Source: Kmv42 sp040757455
GTDB lineage: Bacteria; Nitrospirota; Thermodesulfovibrionia; Thermodesulfovibrionales; SM23-35
Length of the DNA stretch: 31,997 nt
Assembly (NCBI GenBank): GCA_040757455.1
Contig: JBFLXE010000009.1
Span: forward strand, 1-31,997
Direction of reading: 5' to 3'
The notes under the pieces are model-generated. The model was given only the letters and a program-made list of their open reading frames with translations, was not told the origin of the DNA and searched no databases. Position numbers and translations under genes: made by a program. This document shows, piece by piece, positions 15,893 through 24,580 of this stretch. Numbering within the stretch: the stretch's first letter is position 1; every line of letters starts with the position of its first letter.

Positions 15893-16819
15893 CTATTTAG
15901 CTCTCTTATGTTCATACATGGACTTGTCTGCTTGTGACAAGAGTACATCAACGGGACTTGGGGCCAGAGGATTAAAGTATGCGATGCCAGTACTTAATGA
16001 AAGTTTGAATCCAAAGTCAGTTTTTAAATTGTATTCCTGGATAGCTCTTTGCAAACGGTCAATAATGATATCGACGTTATCCCCTGTTGTTCCTATTGGC
16101 ATAACCACAAACTCATCCCCGCCAATCCGGGCAATGATGTCGGAGTCTCGAAAATTAACTTTTAATATGCCGGCAATATGGATTAATGCCAGATCGCCTT
16201 TCTGATGTCCCAAAGTATCATTGATTCTTTTCAGGTCATCAAAGTCAGCATAAAGCATAAACAAGCCTTTTTGCTGACGCTTGGCCAACTTCAATAACTG
16301 TTCTGCCAGGGCAAAGAATCCCCGCCTGTTGTAAAGGCCCGTAAGTTCATCATGAAGGGCGAGTGTCTGGAGCTTTTGATGGAGCCTGGCGTGCTCTATT
16401 CTTGATATAAGCTCTTTCAAGGTGAAAGGCTTTTTGATAAAATCTGAGGCTCCTGACTCCATGGCATCGTCATAGGAAAAATCATCAATAAAGCCGGTCA
16501 TAATGATGACTACCATGTCAGGTTTAACTTTTTTGACTTTTTCTGTAAGATCGAGACCTTTCATGTCAGGCATAACAATGTCTGTTACCATGACATCAAA
16601 CGAGAACTCACGAATCAGTTCAAGCGCATACGTAGCGCGTGTTGCGATTTCACACTGGTAGCCATTTAAGGAAAGACCACTTCTCAGCGCCGCAAGCAAC
16701 TGGACATCATCATCTACGACAAGAACGCGCCCTTTGTGCCTCGTTTCTGTCACAGGAGTATGCTCATCTTCCTCGTTTTTTACCTGTTCAGAAAATTCGG
16801 TCGAGTCTAGTTCGTTCAT
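15893..16819 (-). CDS. Response regulator with GGDEF domain (diguanylate cyclase)
   Basis: 308 aa. The N-terminal receiver domain (RVLVVDDDVQLLAAL, phospho-acceptor Asp in VMVTDIVMPDMKG, Lys in FIKKPFTLKE) is followed by a GGDEF domain that makes c-di-GMP. The active-site loop RIGGDEF is intact, and an inhibitory RxxD site (RDSD) lies five residues before it, so product feedback is expected. There is no membrane segment. The frame is open to TTG 16900, but the ATG at 16819 is the likely start. No partner kinase is adjacent. Confidence 0.92.
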   Translation of the reverse strand: MNELDSTEFSEQVKNEEDEHTPVTETRHKGRVLVVDDDVQLLAALRSGLSLNGYQCEIATRATYALELIREFSFDVMVTDIVMPDMKGLDLTEKVKKVKPDMVVIIMTGFIDDFSYDDAMESGASDFIKKPFTLKELISRIEHARLHQKLQTLALHDELTGLYNRRGFFALAEQLLKLAKRQQKGLFMLYADFDDLKRINDTLGHQKGDLALIHIAGILKVNFRDSDIIARIGGDEFVVMPIGTTGDNVDIIIDRLQRAIQEYNLKTDFGFKLSLSTGIAYFNPLAPSPVDVLLSQADKSMYEHKRAK

Positions 16820-16927
16820 ATCTATTCTTTTTTTTATTCTAAGACTTACGAGGGGGAAAGCAAATCCTACCTGGGTAGGGGTTGGTATTTTGTTTGCCAA
16901 TTAATGTAAGTAAAAAAGAGCAGGAAA

Positions 16928-16976
16928 AGCGAGAAGTTAAGAACTAAGAGTTAAAGAATACAAACAACTAAGACTC
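16928..16976. repeat. Degenerate heptamer repeat
   Basis: AT-rich sequence with a 7-bp period (AGTTAAG, AACTAAG, AGTTAAA and further decayed units) in the short gap between the GGDEF and SLOG genes, overlapping the last codons of the latter. It resembles the arrays in queC and at 2240. Confidence 0.5.
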
Positions 16977-17420
16977 TAAAAGCCCGAAAGCTTTGTTCAC
17001 AGCATCTGCCGCATTTTCAGCATTCAGAACGCCTTTGATGTCCCATGTCCTAATGCCGACTACTGGTTTGCCCATCTGCAAAGCAAAAGCAATTTCTGAA
17101 AGAGTTCCATATTCCCCGCCTATTGCGATGAGTGCATCCGCCGCACGGGCTATGATAACGTTTCTGCCAATGCCCAATCCGGTCGCGATCGGGATGTCTA
17201 TATACTGATTTGCTTCTCTCGCGTCTTTCTGCGGGAGAATTCCTACTGTCGGCCCGCCCGCGGATTTCGCGCCTCTTGAAGCAGCCTCCATAACTCCACC
17301 GAGCCCACCGCATACGAGAGTCGCTCCCCTTAGAGCAATCAATCTCCCCACTTCTTCAGCTTCTTTAAGGAGAGTTTTTTCAGTCCTTCTTCCGCCGATT
17401 ACTGCTACCATTCGTTTCAC
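16968..17420 (-). CDS. SLOG/LOG-like nucleotide-binding protein (TIGR00725 family)
   Basis: About 150 aa with a Rossmann-like SLOG fold: VAVIGGRR at the start, GATLVCGGLGGVMEAASRG, GLGIGRNVIIARAADALIAIGGEYGTLSEIAFAL and KPVVGI. Relatives include the LOG cytokinin-activating enzymes and DprA-like proteins that bind nucleotides. The GGxGTxxE site is GGEYGTLSE here. The frame opens at TTG 17465, but the GTG at 17420 has AGGAG 9 nt upstream and gives the family N-terminus (KRMVAVIGG), so it is preferred. It follows the radical SAM gene by 23 bp on the same strand. Confidence 0.85.
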   Translation of the reverse strand: MKRMVAVIGGRRTEKTLLKEAEEVGRLIALRGATLVCGGLGGVMEAASRGAKSAGGPTVGILPQKDAREANQYIDIPIATGLGIGRNVIIARAADALIAIGGEYGTLSEIAFALQMGKPVVGIRTWDIKGVLNAENAADAVNKAFGLLES

Positions 17421-17443
17421 GTCAGAATTCTCCTCTATACATG

Positions 17444-18403
17444 TCATTCCAAATTGTTCGGACAAATAAAGTTGTGTAATATCTCAGCATAAATCTTTGT
17501 CTTCTTGCCCTGACAAGTTTCTTTTTCCTCAAGTCTTTTTTCTATGTCCCTCAAGATTTCCTGCCGTCTCTTTCCCCATTGCGGTGCAATCAATATACTG
17601 TCGGGAGCAGTCGCAAACAATCTCTGCAAAACTATTCGGGGAGCAAGTCTTTCTATGAATTCAATAACAAACTCAAGATACTCTTCATAATTGAAGACGT
17701 GAAAAGGGTTCCGACTGTAAATGGTTTCGAGCAAGGTATTTCTTACGACCTGAAGCTGGTGTATCTTGAGAAAATCGACTGGCAGATGAGAAATCTCATC
17801 TGCCATTGAAAGCATCTCTTGTTTTGTTTCTGTCGGGAATCCGACTATGATATGCGCCCCTATATAAATGCCCCTGCCCTTTGTAAGATCAAGTGCTTTC
17901 AGGAAAGCATCATAGCCATGTCCGCGGTTAATAAATTCAAGAGATTTGTTGTGGGTTGATTGCATGCCGTACTCAATGAGAATGAAATAATTTTTCGCAA
18001 GTGATTCAAGCAGTGAGATTTTATCTTTATCCACACAGTCTGGCCGGGTGCCGATGGCGAGCCCGATAACCGAATTTTCCGACAGGGCTTCTTTATAAAG
18101 ACGCTCCAATTCATCGACAGGAGCATAAGTATTTGTATAGGGCTGAAAATACACGAGAAACCTTTCGGCTTTATATCTCCTCTTGATGTAATTCATGCCG
18201 TTTCTGATCTGCTCGATCACGGAGATTGTTGGCCGGCATGAATTGGGTCTGAAACTGTCATTGTTGCAATATATGCAACCGGTGGTGCCTATCGTACCAT
18301 CCCTGTTGGGACAGGTGAATCCTGCATCCACGTTTACCTTGTATACTTTAGTACCAAAAAGCTTTTTGATGAATGTACCAAAAGAAGTATAACGTCTCGA
18401 CAT
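17444..18403 (-). CDS. Radical SAM protein, TIGR01212/YhcC family
   Basis: 319 aa. The 4Fe-4S ligands are C31, C43 and C46 (CPNRDGTIGTTGCIYC), the long-spaced C-x11-C-x2-C motif of the TIGR01212/YhcC family. Other family blocks are NVDAGFTCPNRDG, QPYTNTYAP, IGTRPDCV and HIIVGFPTET. The biochemical role of the family is not settled. The ATG at 18403 lies 6 nt after a -10 box and has no Shine-Dalgarno, so a leaderless message is predicted. The SLOG gene follows by 23 bp and is probably co-transcribed. Confidence 0.9.
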   Translation of the reverse strand: MSRRYTSFGTFIKKLFGTKVYKVNVDAGFTCPNRDGTIGTTGCIYCNNDSFRPNSCRPTISVIEQIRNGMNYIKRRYKAERFLVYFQPYTNTYAPVDELERLYKEALSENSVIGLAIGTRPDCVDKDKISLLESLAKNYFILIEYGMQSTHNKSLEFINRGHGYDAFLKALDLTKGRGIYIGAHIIVGFPTETKQEMLSMADEISHLPVDFLKIHQLQVVRNTLLETIYSRNPFHVFNYEEYLEFVIEFIERLAPRIVLQRLFATAPDSILIAPQWGKRRQEILRDIEKRLEEKETCQGKKTKIYAEILHNFICPNNLE

Positions 18404-18409
18404 TGATTA

Positions 18410-18439
18410 ATTATTTCGCCTTTAAAACGGTTCTGTCAA
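18410..18439 (-). promoter_or_regulatory. Sigma-70 promoter of the radical SAM gene
   Basis: On the minus strand, TTGACA (18439-18434), an 18-bp spacer, AATAAT (18415-18410), six bases, then the ATG at 18403. The geometry is identical to the TPR promoter at 11071-11100. Confidence 0.6.
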
Positions 18440-18445
18440 TTGTCC

Positions 18446-19153
18446 TCATCTTAACTTCTTAATTATCTCCTCCCAATCTCTTACTTCTTCTGCATTTTCC
18501 GCCTCTTCGAAACTAAAGGTCTTTAATCTGTACTTCTCCGCAGACTGTATGACTCCTTTACTGCCTATGATGGCTTTGATCTTGAAGCCCTTATCCATAA
18601 TCTCATCGAATATCAAACCTTCTTTCCACCGAAGAATGGGGAAATTCTGAAAGCCGTTTTCTCCAAGCCATGTCCTGGCAGCCTCTATACTCAAAAGCCC
18701 ACTCTGAAGAAAGACGAGAGGATACCTTTTAGATAATTTGTTAACTGCGTTCTGACTTCCTTTTCTTGGCCTTCGAAAAAAAATGTCATCCATAAGACCA
18801 GACTCTATCTCAATTAAAATGATTTTTTGTCCTTTTCTCAAGGAGAGGATAATGCCTTTTCCCACATCTCCGCCACTTTTTGCTTCTACCGTATGAATGC
18901 CGTTCCTCGGAATGACTGTTTTCCTGTACGCCACACCATCTCCACCCGAAAGGCTTCTCCCAACGGATTTGTCATTCACAAAGAATTCAACAATCTGCCC
19001 GCCTTTTCTAAGAAATTTCCCCCTGGTCTCCGCCGTCAGGGTTACATTTTCTCCTTGAAGGCCTACGACATCGTAAACGGTCACAGTCGCATAGGAACAG
19101 ATTGGAAAAAGGAAAGACATGATACACATAAATGCCGCTGATGCTCTATACAT
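18446..19153 (-). CDS. Exported protein: Ig-like domain plus HAD-like tail
   Basis: 235 aa. Signal peptide at residues 1-22 (MYRASAAFMCIMSFLFPICSYA). Residues about 23-100 look like a bacterial Ig/transglutaminase-associated beta domain (VGLQGENVTLTAETRG, VEFFVNDKSVG, NGIHTVEA). The rest resembles an LNS2/HAD-type fold (NKLSKRYPLVFLQSG, ARTWLGENGFQNFPIL, IKAIIGSKGVIQSAEKY). The expected catalytic DxD is IEIESG instead, so phosphatase activity is doubtful. Start ATG at 19153 without a strong ribosome site. It sits between lonB and the radical SAM gene, all on the minus strand. Function unknown. Confidence 0.65.
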   Translation of the reverse strand: MYRASAAFMCIMSFLFPICSYATVTVYDVVGLQGENVTLTAETRGKFLRKGGQIVEFFVNDKSVGRSLSGGDGVAYRKTVIPRNGIHTVEAKSGGDVGKGIILSLRKGQKIILIEIESGLMDDIFFRRPRKGSQNAVNKLSKRYPLVFLQSGLLSIEAARTWLGENGFQNFPILRWKEGLIFDEIMDKGFKIKAIIGSKGVIQSAEKYRLKTFSFEEAENAEEVRDWEEIIKKLR

Positions 19154-19216
19154 TTATTCTGCCGGTTCGGAGTTCCCGGAGGGCATCCCGCTGCCTGAAA
19201 AAGTTTGAAAGGTGAA

Positions 19217-21655
19217 CTATAAGGTTTGTGTTGCGGGTATATAGTATCCCTTCAATCTCTCGGCATATTCTTTGAGTTTCTTGTCAACAATGTGGTTTAC
19301 GGTTCCTTCGGGATAAATGCCATCTGCCCGCCTCTCACCTGCGGAAACCCCTGTAAGAATCTCGATGCCTTCATCAATAGTCTTGACGGCATAGATGTGG
19401 AATCGATTCTCTTTCACAGCTTTAATCACATCTTCGCGCAGCATCAGATTTCTGAGATTTCGATAGGGAATGATCACTCCCTGCTCTCCCGTTAACCCTT
19501 TTGCCCGGCAGACATCGAAGAAACCTTCGATCTTGTGATTAACGCCGCCGATGGGCTGGATTTCTCCCTTCTGATTAACAGAGCCTGTAACGGCTATTGC
19601 TTGTTTGATCGGCAATTCGGCGAGACTGGAAAGGATGGCATAGAGTTCTGTCGAAGACGCGCTATCCCCTTCGACACCGGAATAGGTCTGTTCAAAGCAG
19701 ATGCTCGCAGAAAGGGATAGCGGTCTGTCCTGAGCGTATTTCCACCCCAGATATCCCGACAGGATGAGAACGCCTTTGTCATGAATTCGGCCGCTCAACT
19801 GCGATTCTCTCTCGATATTGATGACACCCCGTCTTCCTAAAAAAGTCTTGGCAGTAATTCGGTTAGGACGTCCGAAACTGAAGGTTCCGAGGTCATATAC
19901 GGAAAGTCCGTTGACCTGCCCCGCAACTTCGCCTTCAACATCAACAATAAGTATGCCTTCCGCAATCAGCTGCCTGATGCGCTCCGCAATAAGATCTAGC
20001 CTATGGATTTTCTCCTTTATGGCCTTTTCTACGTGTTCTCCCGTGATCCTCTCGCTCGCGGAATTCTTCGCCCAGTAGTCCGCTTCTATAAGCAGATCCT
20101 TCAGGGGGCCGAATCTGGCAGTCAACTTTTCCCTGTCGCTCACTGCCCGGGCAGCATATTCAATAACCTTGGCAACACCCGAACGGTCGAAAGGCAGGAG
20201 GTCATCCTGATCACAGCAGGACCGTATGAAACATGTGTAGGCCTTTATGTTTTCATCGGTTTTCTCCATTTGATAGTCGAAATCTGCCTTGACCTTGAAC
20301 ATTTCCCAGAAATCTTCATCATAGGTGGTGAGGAGTTGATAGAGGAGGTCGTCTCCCATCACGACAATCTTAAAATCTATCGGCATGGGTTCGGGACGCA
20401 TACCCTGAGGGATAAAGAAACCGAACTGCTCGCCAGGATCTTCAACCCGGACCTCCTTCGTCTTGATAACCCTCTTGAGACCCTCCCAGACGCCAGGATT
20501 GATCAAGACATCACGAATATTAAGGATCAGGTAGCCTCCGTTTGCACGCTGAACAGCACCGGGTTTGACCAAAGAATGGTCACTCACATATGTACCCATA
20601 AGGGCCCGCCTTTCTATTTTGCCAAACATGTTGAACCAGTGTGGGTTCGGCTCGAATACGATAGGAGGCCCGATTACGGAGCTGTTGTCCACGAAAACAT
20701 TGACCTTGTAGGCCATAAAGTGGTCGGTATGAGGGATGGGCGGAAGTCCAGGAATCTGAGGCAGTGCAGGTGCCTGCAGGAATAGGTCGAGTTTAGTCAG
20801 AGTATATTCCCTTGCCTCTTGAAGAAATTTCAGGACATCAGGATAATCGGGATACTTTCTCATGAGTTCTTCGAACGGCCGCGAAATAGCGAATTCGCCG
20901 GCTTTCTGTTCGATATCTCTGATCTTGTCTGCGACTTCCTTTTCGAGATCACGGATATGCGCATACGTTTCTTCGACCTTCCGCAACATATCAATACGTT
21001 TTGCCTCGATTTTTTCCTTTTGGGCATCATGAAGAGCCAGAAAATCCTCACGTGACATTGGCTTCCCGTCAACAAGTGGTACCACGACTGCACCGAGAGG
21101 AGATATTTGAACCATTAAATTTTTCTCTTTAGCCTCTTTTTCAAGGGCATCCATAGCCTGCTGATATTTTCTCTGATGCTCGGACATTATCTCCTGCTTT
21201 TGATTGTTCACTTCCTCACTGCCCAGAGTTTTGGGTATCTCCTCCTTTAATGTTTTGAGGAGTTCCTCCATCTGGTTGCTGAAAGATTTTCCAACGCCCT
21301 GAGCCAACTTCAAGATGCGGGGATGGTCCGGATCCGAGAAATTGTATACGTAACACCAATCATTCGGCCGGTATTCGATGCCCTCCGCCTTCCTCTGTTC
21401 AATAAATTTTTCGAGGCGTGCTTTTATGGTCGATGCTTTTCCAGTCCCCGTGAGGCCAGTTAGAAAGAGATTGTATCCTCCTCTTTCCACCCTGAGGCCG
21501 AAATTTATCGAATCAATGGCCCTTTCCTGGCCAATAAATTCCTTTATAGGCTCGATATCTGCTGTGCATTCGAACTTAAAAATTTCCGGCGGGCATACCC
21601 ACCGCAGAGATTCAGTAGGGACTAAATATTTCTTAAGGTCAATTGTTTCCTTCAT
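19217..21655 (-). CDS. LonB-type ATP-dependent protease (COG1067)
   Basis: 812-aa Lon-family protease of the AAA_32/Lon_C type, soluble and without the classic Lon N domain. Walker A is GLTGTGKAST near residue 60. A long coiled-coil insertion follows (residues about 160-290). The C-terminal serine protease domain has S665 (EGDSASST) and K708 (GGVNHKIEG), 43 residues apart as in E. coli Lon. The frame is open to 21739, but the ATG at 21655 has GAGGAGAA just upstream, and a good promoter lies inside the extension. It degrades damaged or regulatory proteins; substrates unknown. Confidence 0.92.
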   Translation of the reverse strand: MKETIDLKKYLVPTESLRWVCPPEIFKFECTADIEPIKEFIGQERAIDSINFGLRVERGGYNLFLTGLTGTGKASTIKARLEKFIEQRKAEGIEYRPNDWCYVYNFSDPDHPRILKLAQGVGKSFSNQMEELLKTLKEEIPKTLGSEEVNNQKQEIMSEHQRKYQQAMDALEKEAKEKNLMVQISPLGAVVVPLVDGKPMSREDFLALHDAQKEKIEAKRIDMLRKVEETYAHIRDLEKEVADKIRDIEQKAGEFAISRPFEELMRKYPDYPDVLKFLQEAREYTLTKLDLFLQAPALPQIPGLPPIPHTDHFMAYKVNVFVDNSSVIGPPIVFEPNPHWFNMFGKIERRALMGTYVSDHSLVKPGAVQRANGGYLILNIRDVLINPGVWEGLKRVIKTKEVRVEDPGEQFGFFIPQGMRPEPMPIDFKIVVMGDDLLYQLLTTYDEDFWEMFKVKADFDYQMEKTDENIKAYTCFIRSCCDQDDLLPFDRSGVAKVIEYAARAVSDREKLTARFGPLKDLLIEADYWAKNSASERITGEHVEKAIKEKIHRLDLIAERIRQLIAEGILIVDVEGEVAGQVNGLSVYDLGTFSFGRPNRITAKTFLGRRGVINIERESQLSGRIHDKGVLILSGYLGWKYAQDRPLSLSASICFEQTYSGVEGDSASSTELYAILSSLAELPIKQAIAVTGSVNQKGEIQPIGGVNHKIEGFFDVCRAKGLTGEQGVIIPYRNLRNLMLREDVIKAVKENRFHIYAVKTIDEGIEILTGVSAGERRADGIYPEGTVNHIVDKKLKEYAERLKGYYIPATQTL

Positions 21656-21682
21656 GCTTTTCTCCTCGGTCTGATTTTTAAG

Positions 21683-21711
21683 ATTATAGCATCTGTCATT
21701 AGTGCCTTCAA
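21683..21711 (-). promoter_or_regulatory. Sigma-70 promoter of the LonB gene
   Basis: On the minus strand, TTGAAG (21711-21706), a 17-bp spacer, then a perfect TATAAT (21688-21683). Transcription should start near 21676, leaving a leader of about 20 nt with the Shine-Dalgarno GAGGAGAA. No heat-shock-type element was noticed. Confidence 0.75.
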
Positions 21712-21882
21712 TCCGGGAAAACTCTGCCTGCCAAATCAACTAAAATACAAAAAATTTTTTACGTTTGCAAAGCCGGCAGCGAAAAATGTGGCAAAATTCT
21801 TATACATATGCTATACATAAAATAAGAAACTGAAAAATGAAATCGATGACGTTTAACGATTCAGGTCTCTTTTTTGCAAGGA

Positions 21883-23133
21883 ATGTCTTATCCGAAAGAA
21901 GACCTAAAACAGATTAGAAATACCGACCGAAAATCGGATAACCTCCGGCGATTAATTCATTATCTTGAGACACTCCAGTTAGTTTCTGAGTTATCCACCT
22001 CACCACGCAGTCCGCTTGACGAAATGTGCTACCAGATTGTCGTCAGTCTTTCGAGACTTCTCCAGGTTTCCTATATTGCCGTACAGCAAATAGGAAGGGA
22101 ATCTGTGAGGGTTTCGGGCATAAAGAACGGGGCATATTTCCACAAAGTAACATTTCTTGAGGAAAATAATCTTGTCCGAAGCGAAATTGGAAGCGACGAA
22201 TTAGGTCGCACCGAAGAATCTTATAAACGGTTCTTCCCCGAAGACGGGCTTGTGTCCCCTGAAGATTTCAATTTCCGTGTAAATGTCCCGCTCAAGGATA
22301 GCAGGGGAGAAGTCAATGGTTTCATATATTGCTTTGATCGGAAAGACGGAAAACTAGCAGAAGATAAAATTCAACTCATAGAAATATTTGCGAAATTTCT
22401 ATCCTGCGAGATTGAAAGGGATATACTGGAGGCGAAGGCCAGAGAATCAGACAGAACAAGGATCCTCAGTCAACTGGCAGCCGGCATTGCTCACGAGATC
22501 AGAAATCCTCTTAATGCCATTTTGGTGATTACGGAGGCGTTTTTCCAGGAGGCGGGTGAGAATCCCGAACACAAGCCCTTTCTCGATCACATCAAGACTC
22601 AGGTTGACCGTCTTTCGCGGTTAATGGCGGATTTATTGGAACTCGGAAATCCGACGGAACCAAATCTCCGCAGGGAATCGCTGCCTGCTATTTGCCGGTC
22701 TGCTCTTAATCTCTGGAATCAAATGAGTGTTTCACAAAAGCATGAAGTGCGAGCCGTTGGTCTTTCCGGGAACGAGGAAATGAGCGTCCTTGCAGACAGT
22801 TTCAGGCTTCAAAAAGTCTTTCTCAACCTGTTGGAGAATGCTGCCCAGCATAGCCCCGCGGGAAGCGAGATACAATTTATTCTATCAAAACCCAGTGAGA
22901 CGATCGGTCAGGCGCGGATAGTTGATCAGGGGAGCGGCGTGCCGGATGAAAGCCTGCAAAAGGTCTTTGAGCCTTTCTTCACAATGCGAAAAAGCAGGAA
23001 CGGATTGGGTCTTAGCCTTGCCAGGCAAATCGTCCAGATGCATTCAGGGGAGATAGCTCTTTATAACAATGTATCCCCTCCCGGCTGCACGGTTAAAGTC
23101 AGTCTGCCTTTATGCACAGAGGGGAAATGGTGA
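21883..23133 (+). CDS. Soluble GAF-domain sensor histidine kinase
   Basis: 416 aa from the ATG at 21883 (419 from TTG 21874; neither has a well-spaced Shine-Dalgarno). No membrane helix. A GAF-like sensor domain covers about residues 30-180. HisKA carries the phospho-accepting H204 in AAGIAHEIRNPLNAI. The ATP-binding domain has its N box (NLLENAAQHSP), a G1 box (DQGSGVPDE) and a G2 box (GLGLSLARQIV). It overlaps the NtrC-family regulator gene by 7 bp, forming a two-component pair. A cytoplasmic signal such as redox, ligand or light is likely; a GAF cofactor cannot be assigned. Confidence 0.92.
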   Translation: MSYPKEDLKQIRNTDRKSDNLRRLIHYLETLQLVSELSTSPRSPLDEMCYQIVVSLSRLLQVSYIAVQQIGRESVRVSGIKNGAYFHKVTFLEENNLVRSEIGSDELGRTEESYKRFFPEDGLVSPEDFNFRVNVPLKDSRGEVNGFIYCFDRKDGKLAEDKIQLIEIFAKFLSCEIERDILEAKARESDRTRILSQLAAGIAHEIRNPLNAILVITEAFFQEAGENPEHKPFLDHIKTQVDRLSRLMADLLELGNPTEPNLRRESLPAICRSALNLWNQMSVSQKHEVRAVGLSGNEEMSVLADSFRLQKVFLNLLENAAQHSPAGSEIQFILSKPSETIGQARIVDQGSGVPDESLQKVFEPFFTMRKSRNGLGLSLARQIVQMHSGEIALYNNVSPPGCTVKVSLPLCTEGKW

Positions 23134-24467
23134 AACCCAAGGTACTTCTGACAGACGATGAGGCCGGTACGAGGTTCGGGTTTTCGCGATACCTTTCCCG
23201 AGCAGGATATGTTATTCAAGAGACAACCTGCTTGTCAGAAGCAAGGGAAGCCATTCTTTTAGAACGGTTTGATGCCATCCTTCTCGATCTGAACCTCCCG
23301 GATGGAAACGGCCTGGACTGGATAACCGAAGTGAGGGAAAGTTACCCTGATATGGCTATCGTCATAATAACGGGTTACGGAGACATCCCGGTCGCTGTCG
23401 AAGCAATGCGCAGGGGCGCTGATAACTTTCTTACCAAACCGGTCAATATGGCGGATCTGGATATTTTCTTGAAAAAGAGTCTTGAACTGGGAAGTCTCAG
23501 GAGAAAGCACCTGACAGATAAAAGACTCTCAAGGAAGGATCAGCCTTTTTTTGGCGAAAGTGCGGCGATGAAGAAGGTTATGAGTCTGGTTACACTGGCG
23601 GCTAAGAACGACGCGACGGTGTTGCTTCTCGGCGAAACAGGATCGGGAAAGGGATTCCTGGCTAAATGGCTTCATGAACACAGCCTCAGGAGTTCTTCGC
23701 CCTTCGTTGAAGTGAATTGCTCCAACCTTAGAGGTGAGTTACTTGCCAGTGAACTCTTCGGACATGTGAAAGGTGCTTTTACGTCGGCGGTTCAAGACAG
23801 ACAGGGGCTTGTGGAGGTGGCTGATGGCGGAACCCTTTTTCTTGATGAGATCGGCGACATGGATGTGAGTGTGCAGGCCCAGTTTCTTAAGGTGATAGAG
23901 GAAAAACAGTACCGGAGACTCGGCGAGGTAAAAATGCGGAAAAGTGAATTCAGGCTGATATGCGCTTCGAATAAAGACCTACTGGAAGAAACACGTCAGG
24001 GCAAATTCCGCAAGGATCTCTATTTCCGTATCAATGTGTTGCCGGTTATGATCCCACCTCTGCGGGAAAGGCCGGAGGATGTCCCTGAATTTGTCCGCCA
24101 TATTCTCAGGAACATCGGCGCACCGGACCCTGCAGTCGCTGAGGATGTTCTGCAATTACTAAAAAACTATTCATGGCCTGGAAATATACGTGAATTGAGG
24201 AACGTGCTGGAGAGGGCTTTTATACTATCCCAGGGGAAAGATCTTACTTCCGAACACTTCCCTGGCTTGGAACCGGTCTGTGGTGCAGATTCTCCGGTCG
24301 GAGTAAGCAAATTGGAAAACGTTGAAGAAATGCATATCAAAGCAATTATACAGAAATTTAGCGGGGACACCCGCCAGGCTGCCGGAGTTCTGGGTATCTC
24401 GCGGGCCACATTGTACCGGAAACTCAAGAGGTTCCGAGAGACCAAGCAGTACACGCTGCCTTCATAG
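23127..24467 (+). CDS. NtrC-family sigma-54 response regulator with GAFTSA loop
   Basis: 446 aa with three domains. Receiver: TDDEAG, phospho-site D54 in LLDLNLPDG. AAA+ activator: Walker A GETGSGKG, Walker B TLFLDEIGDM, later REL-type sensor residues. C-terminal Fis-type helix-turn-helix: TRQAAGVLGISRATLYRKLK. The sigma-54 contact loop, normally GAFTGA, reads GAFTSA at residues 216-221. The ATG at 23127 follows AGAGGGG closely and overlaps the kinase stop by 7 bp; GTG 23130 is also possible. The next promoter downstream is of sigma-54 type and is its likeliest target. Confidence 0.93.
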   Translation: MVKPKVLLTDDEAGTRFGFSRYLSRAGYVIQETTCLSEAREAILLERFDAILLDLNLPDGNGLDWITEVRESYPDMAIVIITGYGDIPVAVEAMRRGADNFLTKPVNMADLDIFLKKSLELGSLRRKHLTDKRLSRKDQPFFGESAAMKKVMSLVTLAAKNDATVLLLGETGSGKGFLAKWLHEHSLRSSSPFVEVNCSNLRGELLASELFGHVKGAFTSAVQDRQGLVEVADGGTLFLDEIGDMDVSVQAQFLKVIEEKQYRRLGEVKMRKSEFRLICASNKDLLEETRQGKFRKDLYFRINVLPVMIPPLRERPEDVPEFVRHILRNIGAPDPAVAEDVLQLLKNYSWPGNIRELRNVLERAFILSQGKDLTSEHFPGLEPVCGADSPVGVSKLENVEEMHIKAIIQKFSGDTRQAAGVLGISRATLYRKLKRFRETKQYTLPS

Positions 24468-24494
24468 CTTACCCCCTTTCTATTTTCTCAAGAT

Positions 24495-24516
24495 TCTCAT
24501 TTTGAAAAAAATGAGA
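24495..24516. promoter_or_regulatory. Dyad: candidate enhancer for the sigma-54 activator, or terminator
   Basis: TCTCATTTT (24495-24503) and AAAATGAGA (24508-24516) are perfect complements around GAAA, with outer arms CTCAA (24487-24491) and TTGAG (24521-24525). The dyad lies about 65-90 bp upstream of the sigma-54 -24 element, a fitting distance for an upstream activator site. It also follows the regulator gene, and its low GC content makes it a poor terminator. Confidence 0.45.
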
Positions 24517-24580
24517 CTATTTGAGAGAATCCTCTTTCCCTAAGTCCTTGTTCTATATGTATTATTGAAAAATTTGCCTC

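Noticed and set aside
21656..21739. 28-residue N-terminal extension of the LonB protein
   Set aside because: A perfect TATAAT promoter lies within it and the ATG at 21655 has the Shine-Dalgarno.
21790..21805. TGGCAAAATTCTTATA as a sigma-54 promoter of the kinase gene
   Set aside because: The GC of the -12 element is missing at the required distance.
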